Assembly: GCF_030690045.1 (NCBI RefSeq)
Contig: NZ_JAUYHK010000016.1
Location: 434,001-498,000, forward strand
Direction: 5' to 3'
DNA length: 64,000 nucleotides
Source of the DNA: Thalassospira sp.
Lineage (GTDB): Bacteria; Pseudomonadota; Alphaproteobacteria; Rhodospirillales; Thalassospiraceae
Positions 54,424 through 63,656 of the stretch are shown here, piece by piece. Position 1 is the first letter of the stretch, and each line of letters begins with the position of its first letter. A program made the translations under genes and the position numbers. The notes under the pieces are model-generated. The model saw only the letters and a program-made list of their open reading frames with translations, was not told the DNA's origin and searched no databases.

Positions 54424-54972
54424 TGCCATGCCGAAACAGGTATTTTCTCAATATAAGGTTACCTAAAAACATCTATACTGTAACAATACAAGATTTTGTA
54501 AATAACTTTATTTCAATACATACCGGTATGCATAAGATTTTTCGGCGCGGTCCATTCCATACTTTGCAGGGTTAGGCTTTTTCAAATTTGCCTAACCAAG
54601 GTAATTTTTCCCTTCCGGCAGGCCCGTGGCAGAATGCCGAAACAGATATGAAGCCACCCCAAAAACAGGCTTCAAAATCCCAGAAAAATCAACCGGGGCG
54701 GCATTTTTCGCCTCTGACGCGATGGATCTCCCCGCACATCGCGCAACGATGACCATCCCCCGCCAGACAGCAAAACAGACACGCCCCGTTGCCCCAAATC
54801 AAAACAACATACGTCGTTAGACGTGCCGGTTAAGCAGAGGTTAAGCAACCGGAAGCGAAATGGTTGCAGGACTTGCGCCGCACCTCACAGCGATTATACT
54901 GCCGCGCATTCCACAAGGTTGCCGTGTTTGCAACGGCGTACCTTATATACAGACCCAACACAGGAAATCGTG
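54424..54972. other. Intergenic region upstream of adenosine kinase
   Basis: About 550 bases with no credible gene. The left part is AT-rich (54470-54600) and probably holds the kinase promoter; a 64-codon frame at 54626 has no ribosome site or family resemblance. Nothing else stands out. Confidence 0.55.
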
Positions 54973-55968
54973 ATGACCGAAACCAAATTCGATGTCGTGG
55001 GCATTGGCAATGCCATCGTTGACGTTCTTGCCCATTGCACCGAAGAGGATTTGGCACGCCTGAATCTTGTCAAGAATTCCATGACCCTGATTGACGCCGA
55101 AACCGCCGACAGCCTGTATGCCCAGATGGGACCGGGTCTGGAAATGTCCGGCGGGTCGGCAGGCAACACGATGGCGGGCATCGCCGCCCTTGGTGGCAAG
55201 GGTGCCTATATCGGCAAGGTCCGCGATGACCAGTTGGGGCAGGTTTTCCGCCACGATATCCGTGCCACCGGCATTGCCTTTGACACCGCACCGGCAACCC
55301 TGGGCGCACCCACCGCACGTTGCCTGATTTTCGTGACACCGGACGGACATCGCACGATGAATACCTTTCTGGGCGCCTGTGTCGAACTGGGCCCCGATGA
55401 TATTGATGCCCAATTGATTGCGGCCTCCAGGGTCATCTATATGGAAGGGTATCTGTGGGATCGCGAAGATGCCAAGAACGCCTTTATCAAGGCGGCACAA
55501 ATCGCCCACGAAGCCGGGCGTCAGGTTTCGATCAGCCTGTCAGATTCTTTTTGTGTGGACCGTCATCGCGCCTCGTTCCGCGATCTGGTGCATAACCATA
55601 TCGACGTTCTGTTCGCCAACGAGGAAGAAATCAAATCCCTGTATGAAGTTGACAGCTTTGACGCCGCACTGGCCGAAGTCCGCCGCCATTGCAAGGTCGC
55701 GGCCCTGACCCGCAGCGAAAAGGGTGCTGTCATTGTTTCCGATGATGAAATCCATATCATCGCCGCCGAACCGGTAGACCGTGTCGTTGACAGTACGGGG
55801 GCGGGCGATCTGTTCGCCTCGGGTTTCCTGTATGGGTACACCAAGGGTTTTGAGCTGGCACAATGTGGTCGTCTGGGGGCCATTTGCGCCGCCGAGGTCA
55901 TTTCCCATATGGGCGCACGCCCCGATGCCGATCTGAAGGAACTGATGCAAAAAAGCCTCAATGTCTGA
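54973..55968 (+). CDS. Adenosine kinase, PfkB family
   Basis: 331 residues from the ATG at 54973; AGGA is at 54962-54965. PfkB signature 1 MSGGSAGNTMAGIAALGGKGAYIGKV and signature 2 DRVVDSTGAGDLFASGFLYG with the catalytic Asp. The FDVVGIGNAIVDVL start and the SDSFCVDRHR segment match the adenosine-kinase branch common in alphaproteobacteria. It phosphorylates adenosine to AMP. It is followed by inverted repeats and then typA. Confidence 0.93.
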   Translation: MTETKFDVVGIGNAIVDVLAHCTEEDLARLNLVKNSMTLIDAETADSLYAQMGPGLEMSGGSAGNTMAGIAALGGKGAYIGKVRDDQLGQVFRHDIRATGIAFDTAPATLGAPTARCLIFVTPDGHRTMNTFLGACVELGPDDIDAQLIAASRVIYMEGYLWDREDAKNAFIKAAQIAHEAGRQVSISLSDSFCVDRHRASFRDLVHNHIDVLFANEEEIKSLYEVDSFDAALAEVRRHCKVAALTRSEKGAVIVSDDEIHIIAAEPVDRVVDSTGAGDLFASGFLYGYTKGFELAQCGRLGAICAAEVISHMGARPDADLKELMQKSLNV

Positions 55969-55980
55969 TCAATCGGGGCT

Positions 55981-56037
55981 GGTCTGTAAAATTCACAGGA
56001 TGGCAATATTTGTTGTCATTTTGTGAATTTACGGACC
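55981..56037. repeat. Imperfect 17-base inverted repeat downstream of adenosine kinase
   Basis: GGTCTGTAAAATTCACA (55981-55997) pairs with TTGTGAATTTACGGACC (56021-56037), allowing one G-U pair and a bulged A; the loop is 23 bases. No T-run, so not a standard terminator. It lies 12 bases after the stop and might be a 3'-end element. Confidence 0.7.
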
Positions 56038-56192
56038 GGAATGCCAAAATTTGCCGGTTTACAAGCGTTACAGACCATTGACATTATCCCGATCCGGGCG
56101 CATGAACCGTGCGACAGGTTTGGCCTGCGTAAAATTCAACCCGGCATGGCGTGCACAGGGCTGGTAACGCAGCGCAACATTGGCTATAGGGT

Positions 56193-56228
56193 CCAGACTT
56201 GTTCGTAACGTGTTGCAAACAAGTCTGG
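56193..56228. repeat. Perfect 11-bp inverted repeat in the typA leader
   Basis: CCAGACTTGTT (56193-56203) and AACAAGTCTGG (56218-56228), with a 14-base loop. It lies 100 bases before the typA start and could be an operator or a leader RNA hairpin. Confidence 0.75.
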
Positions 56229-56327
56229 GCCCCAGGCCTGCATATTCGTTTTACGATATATCTTTTTATTTGACCGATGCGGCGGCATGAACCGGCGCGC
56301 GGCATGTTATTTTGGAGTCCGCGCCCC

Positions 56328-58148
56328 ATGGAATTGCGCAATATCGCCATCATCGCCCACGTTGACCACGGCAAAACAACGCTGGTTGACTCCATGTTCC
56401 GTCAGTCCGGTGTCTATCGCGACAACCAGCGCGTCGATGAACGCGCCATGGACAGCAACGACCTTGAACGGGAACGCGGCATCACCATCATGGCGAAACC
56501 GACCGCCATTCAATGGGGTGACACCCGCATCAACATCGTCGATACCCCCGGCCACGCCGATTTCGGTGGCGAAGTCGAACGTATCCTGTCGATGGTGGAC
56601 GGTGTTGTCCTGCTGGTCGATTCCGCCGAAGGCCCGATGCCACAGACCAAATTCGTTCTGGGCAAGGCCCTGAAACTGGGCCTGAAGCCGATCGTCATCA
56701 TCAACAAGATCGACCGTCCGGACCAGCGCGCCGAAGAAGTGCTTGACGAAGTATTCGATCTGTTTGTCTCGCTTGAAGCCAATGACCAGCAGCTTGATTT
56801 CCCGGTTCTGTACGCATCCGGTCGTGATGGCTGGGCCGCCCTGAACCCGGAAGGGCCGAAAGAAAACCTGACCCCGCTGATGGAACTGGTTCTCAGCTAT
56901 GTTCCGGCCCCCAGTGCTGTGGTTGACGCGCCGTTTGCGATGATCGCCACCATGCTGCATGCCGACAACTTTTTGGGTCGCATCCTGACCGGGCGTATTG
57001 CCCAGGGTCGCGCCAAGTTGAACATGCCGGTCAAGGTCCTGCGCGGTGATGGCACCATTGAAACCGGTCGCCTGTCGAAACTGATGGGTTTCCGCGGTCT
57101 GGATCGTGTCCCGCAGGAAGAAGCCAGTGCCGGTGACATCATCGCGATTGCCGGTCTGACCAATGCCACCGTGGCCGATACCATCTGTGCCGCCGAAGTC
57201 ACCGTTGCGATCAAAAGCCAGCCGATTGATCCGCCGACGCTGGCGATGACCTTTGCGGTCAATAATTCGCCGCTGGCCGGTCAGGAAGGCGACAAGGTAA
57301 CCTCGCGCATCATTCGCGCCCGTCTGGAACGCGAAGTGGAAGGCAATATCGCCATTCAGCTGACCGAAACTGCCGACAAGGATGCCTTTGAAGTCGCCGG
57401 TCGTGGCGAATTGCAGCTGGGCGTTCTGATCGAAACCATGCGCCGCGAAGGGTTCGAGTTGTCAATTTCGCGTCCGCGCGTTCTGATCAAGGAAATCGAC
57501 GGCGTTCTGTCCGAACCGTTTGAAGAAGTCCAGGTTGACGTTGACGAGGAATATGCCGGTTCCGTCGTCGAGAAAATGAGCCTGCGCAAAGCCGAAATGA
57601 CCGATATGCGGTCTTCGGGTGGCGGCAAGACCCGTATTCTGTTTATCGCACCGTCGCGCGGGCTGATTGGTTATCACGGTGAATTCCTGACCGATACCCG
57701 TGGTACCGGCGTTATGAACCGCGTGTTCCATTCCTATGGCCCGGTCAAGGGTGCGATTGCCGGTCGCCGCAATGGCGTGCTGATTTCCAACGACCAGGGC
57801 GATGCGGTTGCCTATGCCCTGTGGGGCCTTGAAGATCGCGGCATGATGTTCATCGAACCGGGTGCGCGCGTTTACGAAGGCATGATCATTGGCGAACATA
57901 ATCGCAACAATGACCTTGAAGTGAATATCCTCAAGGGTAAAAAGCTGACCAACGTTCGCGCATCGGGCAAGGATGACGCCATCACCCTGACCCCGCCGCG
58001 CCGCATGAGCCTTGAAGAAGCGCTGGCCTATATCCAGAATGACGAGCTGGTCGAAGTGACCCCGCAAAGCATCCGGATTCGCAAATTGCACCTTGATCCC
58101 AATGTGCGCAAACGCGAAAGCCGCAAATCTGAATCCGAAATGGCGTAA
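56328..58148 (+). CDS. typA: GTP-binding protein TypA/BipA
   Basis: 606 residues from the ATG at 56328. GTPase G1 AHVDHGKTTL, G3 DTPGHADFGG and G4 NKID, then translation-factor domains (II, III and V) and a C-terminal domain unique to TypA (SRGLIGYHGEFLTDTRGTG). A ribosome-binding GTPase that helps assembly of the large subunit and stress adaptation. A strong terminator follows. Confidence 0.98.
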   Translation: MELRNIAIIAHVDHGKTTLVDSMFRQSGVYRDNQRVDERAMDSNDLERERGITIMAKPTAIQWGDTRINIVDTPGHADFGGEVERILSMVDGVVLLVDSAEGPMPQTKFVLGKALKLGLKPIVIINKIDRPDQRAEEVLDEVFDLFVSLEANDQQLDFPVLYASGRDGWAALNPEGPKENLTPLMELVLSYVPAPSAVVDAPFAMIATMLHADNFLGRILTGRIAQGRAKLNMPVKVLRGDGTIETGRLSKLMGFRGLDRVPQEEASAGDIIAIAGLTNATVADTICAAEVTVAIKSQPIDPPTLAMTFAVNNSPLAGQEGDKVTSRIIRARLEREVEGNIAIQLTETADKDAFEVAGRGELQLGVLIETMRREGFELSISRPRVLIKEIDGVLSEPFEEVQVDVDEEYAGSVVEKMSLRKAEMTDMRSSGGGKTRILFIAPSRGLIGYHGEFLTDTRGTGVMNRVFHSYGPVKGAIAGRRNGVLISNDQGDAVAYALWGLEDRGMMFIEPGARVYEGMIIGEHNRNNDLEVNILKGKKLTNVRASGKDDAITLTPPRRMSLEEALAYIQNDELVEVTPQSIRIRKLHLDPNVRKRESRKSESEMA

Positions 58149-58166
58149 TCTTTCGCCCTTTTTCGC

Positions 58167-58199
58167 AAAAGCCGGGTCTGTGATGGACCCGGCTTTTTT
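58167..58199 (+). terminator. Rho-independent terminator of typA
   Basis: AAAAGCCGGGTC / GACCCGGCTTTT, 12-bp stem with loop TGTGATG, followed by further T. Confidence 0.94.
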
Positions 58200-58289
58200 C
58201 ATGCCCCCCCTCAGAACACACCCTAATTTCTTAACCAATAACGCCTTATTATCCGCCAAAATACGGGTATCAAGGCACAGGGAATTTTC

Positions 58290-59864
58290 ATGGAACAGGC
58301 CACACACCGAAGCTGGGGCGAGGCTTTCAGGGCCTGTATTCATCCGCGTGTCATCACCATGCTGTTTCTTGGCTTTTCGGCCGGGATTCCGATCCTGCTG
58401 ATTTTCTCGACCCTGTCGATCTGGCTGCGCGAAGCCGGGGTCGAACGTTCCACCGTCACCTATTTCAGTTGGGCCGCGCTTGGCTATTCCTTCAAATTCG
58501 TCTGGGCACCGCTGATTGACCGGCTACCGGTGCCGGTTTTGCACCGGCTGCTGGGGCGTCGCCGAAGCTGGCTTCTGGTTGCGCAGGGGGCGATCATGGC
58601 GTCGATCCTGTGGATGGGCCTGACCGATCCGGCGCAAAACCTGACCATGATGGCCTTTGCCGCCGTCGCCCTCGGCTTTGCATCCGCCACCCAGGATATC
58701 GTGATTGATGCCTATCGGATCGAGGCCGCCGAGGTTGATTTGCAGGCGATGATGAGTTCCGCCTATATCGGCGGCTATCGCATCGGGATGATTGTCGCCG
58801 GGGCCGGGGCACTGACCATCGCCGGATTGTTCGAGGCCGAAGGCACCTATGCCCCCGTCGCCTGGACGCTCGCCTATGCCTGTATGGCAGGCGCAATGGG
58901 GGTTGGGGTGCTGACCACCCTGATCGTGCGCGAACCGGCCATTGTTCGGACTGACAGTAAATATTTCCACCAGACCGGTGATTATGCCCGTTTTCTGTTG
59001 ATGTTTGCCTTGGCCGTTGTGGCGTTCATTCTGGCCAATATCGTCAGTGGTGATTTTTTGAGCCCGTGGAAGGCCGACCTGATGGAGGGCGGCATGATTT
59101 CCGAACTGGCCGGGTTTATCACCGGTGCCTTGCAACTGGCCTTTGCCATCGGCTGTGCCATTCTGGCGGCATGGCTGACCACCCTTGCCGGTATCACCCC
59201 GACCGGCATGGTGCGGGAAACCTATATTGCCCCGGTTCGGGATTTTATCGACCGCTATGGCAGTGCGGCGATCATTGTCATTTCATTGATCGGCGTTTAT
59301 CGCATCGCCGATATCGTCATGGGCGTGATGGCCAATGTTTTTTATACCGATATGGGATTTTCCAAAGAAGAAATCGCCGCGGTTTCCAAAACTTTTGGCC
59401 TGTTTATGACAATTGCCGGCAGTTTTTTGGGCGGGATTTTGTCGGTGCGCTATGGCGTTATCAAAATTCTGTTTCTGGGCGCGTTGCTTTCGGCGCTGAC
59501 CAACATTTTGTTTGCCATCATGGCGCATATCGACCCCAACACCGTGATCTTTGCCGCCGTCATTATGGCGGACAACCTGTCGGGCGGTCTGGCCACGGCG
59601 GCCTTCATCGCCTATCTGGCCGGGTTGACCAATATTTCCTTCACGGCCATGCAATATGCGATTTTCAGTTCGGTCATGACCCTGTTTCCGAAAATCCTGG
59701 CCGGGTTTTCCGGCAGTGTGGTGGATTCGGTGGGATATAGCGCCTTTTTCATCGGCACTGCGGCAATCGGCATCCCGGTTCTGATCCTTGTTGTTCTGGC
59801 CGGTCGGTTGACCACAGTCGCACCAGCCCGTCCCGCCGCCCCAAACGAAAAACCGGGTGCCTGA
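58290..59864 (+). CDS. ampG: AmpG-like muropeptide permease (MFS)
   Basis: 524 residues; AGGGAA lies before the ATG at 58290. A major-facilitator protein with twelve or more membrane segments and the AmpG motifs FLGFSAGIPILLIFSTLSIWL at the start, WAPLIDRLPVPVL and GFASATQDIVIDAYRIEA. It imports anhydro-muropeptides for cell-wall recycling, which in some bacteria feeds beta-lactamase induction. It ends in a terminator. Confidence 0.92.
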   Translation: MEQATHRSWGEAFRACIHPRVITMLFLGFSAGIPILLIFSTLSIWLREAGVERSTVTYFSWAALGYSFKFVWAPLIDRLPVPVLHRLLGRRRSWLLVAQGAIMASILWMGLTDPAQNLTMMAFAAVALGFASATQDIVIDAYRIEAAEVDLQAMMSSAYIGGYRIGMIVAGAGALTIAGLFEAEGTYAPVAWTLAYACMAGAMGVGVLTTLIVREPAIVRTDSKYFHQTGDYARFLLMFALAVVAFILANIVSGDFLSPWKADLMEGGMISELAGFITGALQLAFAIGCAILAAWLTTLAGITPTGMVRETYIAPVRDFIDRYGSAAIIVISLIGVYRIADIVMGVMANVFYTDMGFSKEEIAAVSKTFGLFMTIAGSFLGGILSVRYGVIKILFLGALLSALTNILFAIMAHIDPNTVIFAAVIMADNLSGGLATAAFIAYLAGLTNISFTAMQYAIFSSVMTLFPKILAGFSGSVVDSVGYSAFFIGTAAIGIPVLILVVLAGRLTTVAPARPAAPNEKPGA

Positions 59865-59877
59865 ACGACACCCGGTT
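59851..59877. terminator. Terminator overlapping the ampG stop
   Basis: AACCGGGTG / CACCCGGTT, a 9-bp stem with a 9-base loop, then TGATCTTT. It overlaps the last codons of ampG and faces the convergent ptsN. Confidence 0.75.
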
Positions 59878-59931
59878 GATCTTTAAAGATTTTCAGAACC
59901 CGGTCAAACCGGTCTGTGCCTGTTGTCTGTT

Positions 59932-60396
59932 TCAGGCGGCCTGTTCGGCCTCGTCCTGGGTCAGAAGGGCATAGATGGCATCGGCCGATGCCGCCCCGCG
60001 CAGTTTTTCACACATGCCCTGATTACGCAGCAGGCGGGAAATCCGCGCCAGTGCTTTCAGATGGTCGGCCCCGGCTTCTTCGGGGGCAACCAGCATGCAG
60101 AACAAATCGACCGGATGCTCGTCAACAGCATCAAATTCGATCGGGTTCGTAGCCCGGGCAAACACCATGTAAAGCCGGTCAAGATCGGCAAGTTTGCCGT
60201 GCGGGATGGCAACGCCACCGCCGACACCGGTACTGCCGAGCTTTTCACGATCCAGCAAAACAGAAAAGATGCGCCCTGCATCGCGTCCGGTCACTTCGGC
60301 TGCCTTTTCGGCAAGTTCCTCAAGAACAGCCTTTTTGGAGCCGGAGCGCAATGCCGCAATAACCCCGTTCGGGGCGAGAATTGTTGAAATGTCCAT
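59932..60396 (-). CDS. ptsN: PTS IIA-like nitrogen-regulatory protein
   Basis: 154 residues from the ATG at 60396, matching the usual PtsN length and MDIS-type N-terminus; a GTG at 60438 overlaps the hpf stop and is an alternative. EIIA-fructose/Ntr fold with the phosphorylated His66 in GVAIPHGKL. In the nitrogen PTS it is the last acceptor of phosphate and acts as a regulator, for example of potassium uptake and stringent-response enzymes. Part of the rpoN-hpf-ptsN unit. Confidence 0.96.
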   Translation of the reverse strand: MDISTILAPNGVIAALRSGSKKAVLEELAEKAAEVTGRDAGRIFSVLLDREKLGSTGVGGGVAIPHGKLADLDRLYMVFARATNPIEFDAVDEHPVDLFCMLVAPEEAGADHLKALARISRLLRNQGMCEKLRGAASADAIYALLTQDEAEQAA

Positions 60397-60434
60397 CTTT
60401 CGCGTTGCGTTGTTTGGACCTGACGCTGTTTCCG

Positions 60435-61034
60435 TCACGCTGCGCCGGCTTCTTTTTCTGCCGGGTCAAGCCAGCCGATATTGCCATCAGCGCGACGATA
60501 CACCACGTTCAATCCGCCATGTTTACCATTCCGGAACATCAGTGCCGGAATATCCCCCAAATCAAGCCGCATGACTGCCTCACCCACCGAGAGCGTATCA
60601 ATGCGATCAGGTGTTTCGGCAACAATCAGGGGTTCGAATCCATTGATCTGATCGTCATCCGAATGATCCTCTGCCTCCTGCTGGATCACATAATGTTTTG
60701 CATCCAGCATGGCCTGGTCAAGATGATCCAAACGGTTGCTGTGATGGTCGCGCAAACGGCGTTTGTAACGACGAAGCCGTTTTGCCACACGTTCACAGGC
60801 AGCATCAAAGGCCGGATAAACTTCATTGGCCGCGGCTTTTGCCTGAACCAGCATTCCCTTGCCAACATGAACCGATATCTGACTGTGATAGAGATGCGCC
60901 TGTTTGGTGATCGTCACCGTGGCTTCGATCGCATGATCGAAATATTTCTCTACCGCAAGGTCCAAGGTCTCGGAAACGTGTTCGCGCAGTGCGCTGCCAA
61001 CGTCGAGTTGTTTTCCAATTACCGTTATTTGCAT
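60435..61034 (-). CDS. hpf: Ribosome hibernation-promoting factor, long form
   Basis: 199 residues. N-terminal S30AE domain (ITVIGKQLDVGSALREHVSE, LYHSQISVHVGKG) and a C-terminal dimerisation domain (GEAVMRLDLGDIPALMFRN, LNVVYRRADGNIGWLDP). Long HPF on its own pairs ribosomes into 100S dimers in stationary phase. Directly downstream of rpoN. Confidence 0.95.
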   Translation of the reverse strand: MQITVIGKQLDVGSALREHVSETLDLAVEKYFDHAIEATVTITKQAHLYHSQISVHVGKGMLVQAKAAANEVYPAFDAACERVAKRLRRYKRRLRDHHSNRLDHLDQAMLDAKHYVIQQEAEDHSDDDQINGFEPLIVAETPDRIDTLSVGEAVMRLDLGDIPALMFRNGKHGGLNVVYRRADGNIGWLDPAEKEAGAA

Positions 61035-61080
61035 GGATCGCCTATCCCCGGTTGAGTGACTGCCAGTATAGTTCGATGAA

Positions 61081-61134
61081 AGGTGCCCCTCACGCAGGTG
61101 TCGGCACCTTATGCCGTCGATAATACCAAGTCAA
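61081..61134 (-). promoter_or_regulatory. Putative hpf promoter and leader hairpin
   Basis: On the minus strand TTGACT (61134-61129) and CATAAG (61113-61108), spaced 15 bases, look like a weak sigma-70 promoter between rpoN and hpf. Just downstream, AGGTGCC/GGCACCT (61081-61109) can form a 7-bp hairpin with a short T-run on the minus strand. Confidence 0.4.
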
Positions 61135-61194
61135 CATTTGGGTATTCGATATTCATAATCAATACCTTAGGTACCGATTTCCGGCCCTGCACAG

Positions 61195-62778
61195 TCACAT
61201 CGCCCGTGCTTTTTTGTCGCGCCGTCTTTGGACGGACGACGGAATGCGCATTGCCTCGCGGTATTTTGCCACCGTTCGGCGGGCAATGTCGATCCCTTCC
61301 TTTTGCAGAAGCTCCACCAGCTTGTCATCAGACAGAATTTTCCTTGGGGCCTCGGCATCAATCAGCGACCGGATGCGATGGCGCACCGACTCCGATGAAT
61401 GGGAATCCCCGCCATCGGCCGATGAAATCGCCGTGGTAAAGAAATATTTCAACTCGAACACCCCGCGCGGGGTGGCCATAAACTTGCCATTGGTCACCCG
61501 CGACACCGTGCTTTCATGCATGCCGATGGCCTCGGCAATGTCGCGCAGGATCAACGGGCGCAAATGCGATACACCGTGGCTGAAAAACCCGTCCTGCTGA
61601 TGGACGATTTCGCTGGCGACTTTCATGATCGTGGTGGCGCGCTGATGCAGGGCGCGCACCAGCCAGTTGGCGTTTTGCAGTTTTTCATTCAGGAAACTGC
61701 GTTCATCGCGGTTGCGCACCCCGCGGCTGATTTCGGCGGCATAATCTTCGTTGATCAGAACCCGCGGCAGGGCCTCGCTATTGAGTTCCAGCAACCATGT
61801 CCCGGCCGATCCGGCCCGCATCAACACATCGGGGATCACCGGCGGGGCCGGGTCACCATCCGCCGTCTGGCCCGGACGCGGATCCAAAAGCCGAATTTCG
61901 GCGATCATGTCATGCAGATCGTCATCATCGACACCACAGACGCGACGCAGCCGGTCAAATTCCCGCCGGGCGAGCAAATCCAGATTGGCCAGCAAGGCCG
62001 CCATCGCCGGGTCAAAACGATTGCGGTCACGCAATTGCAATTCAAGACATTCCGCCAGATTGCGGGCAAAAATCCCGACCGGTTCAAATCCCTGCAAGCG
62101 GACCAGCACGGCATTCACCATGGCCAGATCGCATTCAAGGGCGGTGGCAACCTCGGCAATATCACCGGTCAGATAGCCATTGCCGTCCAGCATATCGATC
62201 AGATAACTGCCAATCATCCGGCGCATGGGATCGGAAAATTCCAGATGAAGCTGATCATCAAGCGACTGTCGCAGGGTTTTCTCGTCGGCCAGTGTCTGGT
62301 CCAGCCCCGGCAAATCCTCGCCCGATGCCGAACCGCCACCGCTGCCGCCGGCTCCGCCCGCCCCATATGGCAGGGAATAGTCATGATTGCCCGCCACCGG
62401 GGCGCCATCGGGGGTCAGTTCCCCCTCGCCGCCATACAGACTGTCAACCGGGCAATCGAGCGGCCCCGAATCGCCGGTGCCGAGCGTATCGCTGGCAGTC
62501 AGGCGGTCCGTCCCCTGACGGTCTTCATGGTCCTGAAAATTATCGTGGCTACGGGAATCGAGGCCGGCCTCGCCATTGCCGACTGCCGCATCGCCGCTTT
62601 CGGCAAAATTTTGCGCCGGGTCGGCACGGTCCAGCAACGGATTTTCCAGCAATTCACTGTCGATATAGCTGGCAAGTTCGAGGTTGTTAAATTGCAACAG
62701 TTTGATCGCCTGCTGCAATTGCGGCGTCATGACGAGAGACTGGGACTGACGAAGATCAAGCCGCGCCTTCAGGGCCAT
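61195..62778 (-). CDS. rpoN: RNA polymerase sigma-54 factor
   Basis: 527 residues. Activator-interacting region I (LRQSQSLVMTPQLQQAIKLLQFNN), an acidic Gly/Ser-rich linker, the core-binding region, a helix-turn-helix segment (IAEAIGMHESTVSRVTNGKF) and the RpoN box IARRTVAKYREAM at the end. It directs polymerase to -24/-12 promoters for nitrogen and other stress genes. It lies between lptB and hpf in the order conserved across proteobacteria. Confidence 0.98.
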   Translation of the reverse strand: MALKARLDLRQSQSLVMTPQLQQAIKLLQFNNLELASYIDSELLENPLLDRADPAQNFAESGDAAVGNGEAGLDSRSHDNFQDHEDRQGTDRLTASDTLGTGDSGPLDCPVDSLYGGEGELTPDGAPVAGNHDYSLPYGAGGAGGSGGGSASGEDLPGLDQTLADEKTLRQSLDDQLHLEFSDPMRRMIGSYLIDMLDGNGYLTGDIAEVATALECDLAMVNAVLVRLQGFEPVGIFARNLAECLELQLRDRNRFDPAMAALLANLDLLARREFDRLRRVCGVDDDDLHDMIAEIRLLDPRPGQTADGDPAPPVIPDVLMRAGSAGTWLLELNSEALPRVLINEDYAAEISRGVRNRDERSFLNEKLQNANWLVRALHQRATTIMKVASEIVHQQDGFFSHGVSHLRPLILRDIAEAIGMHESTVSRVTNGKFMATPRGVFELKYFFTTAISSADGGDSHSSESVRHRIRSLIDAEAPRKILSDDKLVELLQKEGIDIARRTVAKYREAMRIPSSVQRRRDKKARAM

Positions 62779-62819
62779 CTTACCATTTACCCCGTGTCAA
62801 TCCAGCCTCCCCATATCGC

Positions 62820-63641
62820 TCACAAACTGAACCGTTCGCCAAGATAGACGCGCCGGACATCATCATTTCTGACAATTTCATCCGGCCCGCCTTCCATCAG
62901 AACCCGCCCATCATGCAGGATATAGGCACGATCAATAATATCGAGGGTTTCACGCACATTATGATCGGTGATCAGAACGCCAATCCCGCGATTCTTCAAA
63001 TGTCCGACCAGATCGCGGATATCCCCCACCGCAATCGGGTCAATCCCCGCCAGCGGTTCGTCCAGCAGAATAAAATTCGGATGGGTCGCCAGCGCACGCG
63101 CAATTTCGCAGCGCCGCCGTTCCCCGCCCGACAAGGCCAGTGCCGGGGTGCGACGCAAATGCTCGATCGAAAATTCCGCCAGCAAATCTTCCAGCATCTG
63201 TTCGCGCGTCAGGCGGTCATCCTCGACGACCTCCAGCACCGACATGATATTCTGTTCGACCGTCATACCGCGAAAAATCGAGGCTTCCTGCGGCAAATAG
63301 CCAATACCCAGCCGGGCGCGCTGATACATCGGCATCAGGGTGATGTCACGACCATCAAGCGAAATGGTACCCCGATCCGGGGAAATCAGGCCGGTAATGA
63401 TATAAAAACTGGTGGTCTTGCCCGCGCCATTCGGCCCCAGAAGGCCAACAGCCTCGCCACGCTGAACGGTCATCGACACATCTTTGAGAACCGGGCGCTT
63501 TTTAAAGCTTTTGCCAAGATTATGCGCCACCAGCCCCTTATTGGCGGTAATCAGGCGCGGACCGGACGCAGTGCCGCCCGCCGGGAGAACCTCTGGCAGT
63601 TGCGACCCGTCATGTTGCCCGTTTTTACGCGACCAGAACAC
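62820..63641 (-). CDS. lptB: LPS export ABC transporter ATP-binding protein
   Basis: 273 residues if the GTG at 63641 (AAGGG upstream) is the start; about 35 residues precede the conserved VAHNLGKSF start, longer than E. coli LptB. Walker [14 protein letters not shown], signature [17 protein letters not shown], Walker [14 protein letters not shown] and [11 protein letters not shown] are intact. It powers LPS extraction by LptFG. Fifteen bases downstream of lptA. Confidence 0.96.
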   Translation of the reverse strand: MFWSRKNGQHDGSQLPEVLPAGGTASGPRLITANKGLVAHNLGKSFKKRPVLKDVSMTVQRGEAVGLLGPNGAGKTTSFYIITGLISPDRGTISLDGRDITLMPMYQRARLGIGYLPQEASIFRGMTVEQNIMSVLEVVEDDRLTREQMLEDLLAEFSIEHLRRTPALALSGGERRRCEIARALATHPNFILLDEPLAGIDPIAVGDIRDLVGHLKNRGIGVLITDHNVRETLDIIDRAYILHDGRVLMEGGPDEIVRNDDVRRVYLGERFSL

Positions 63642-63656
63642 TATCCCGACCCTTTA

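Noticed and set aside
54626..54820. 64-codon frame before adenosine kinase
   Set aside because: No ribosome site, low-quality composition and no recognisable motif.
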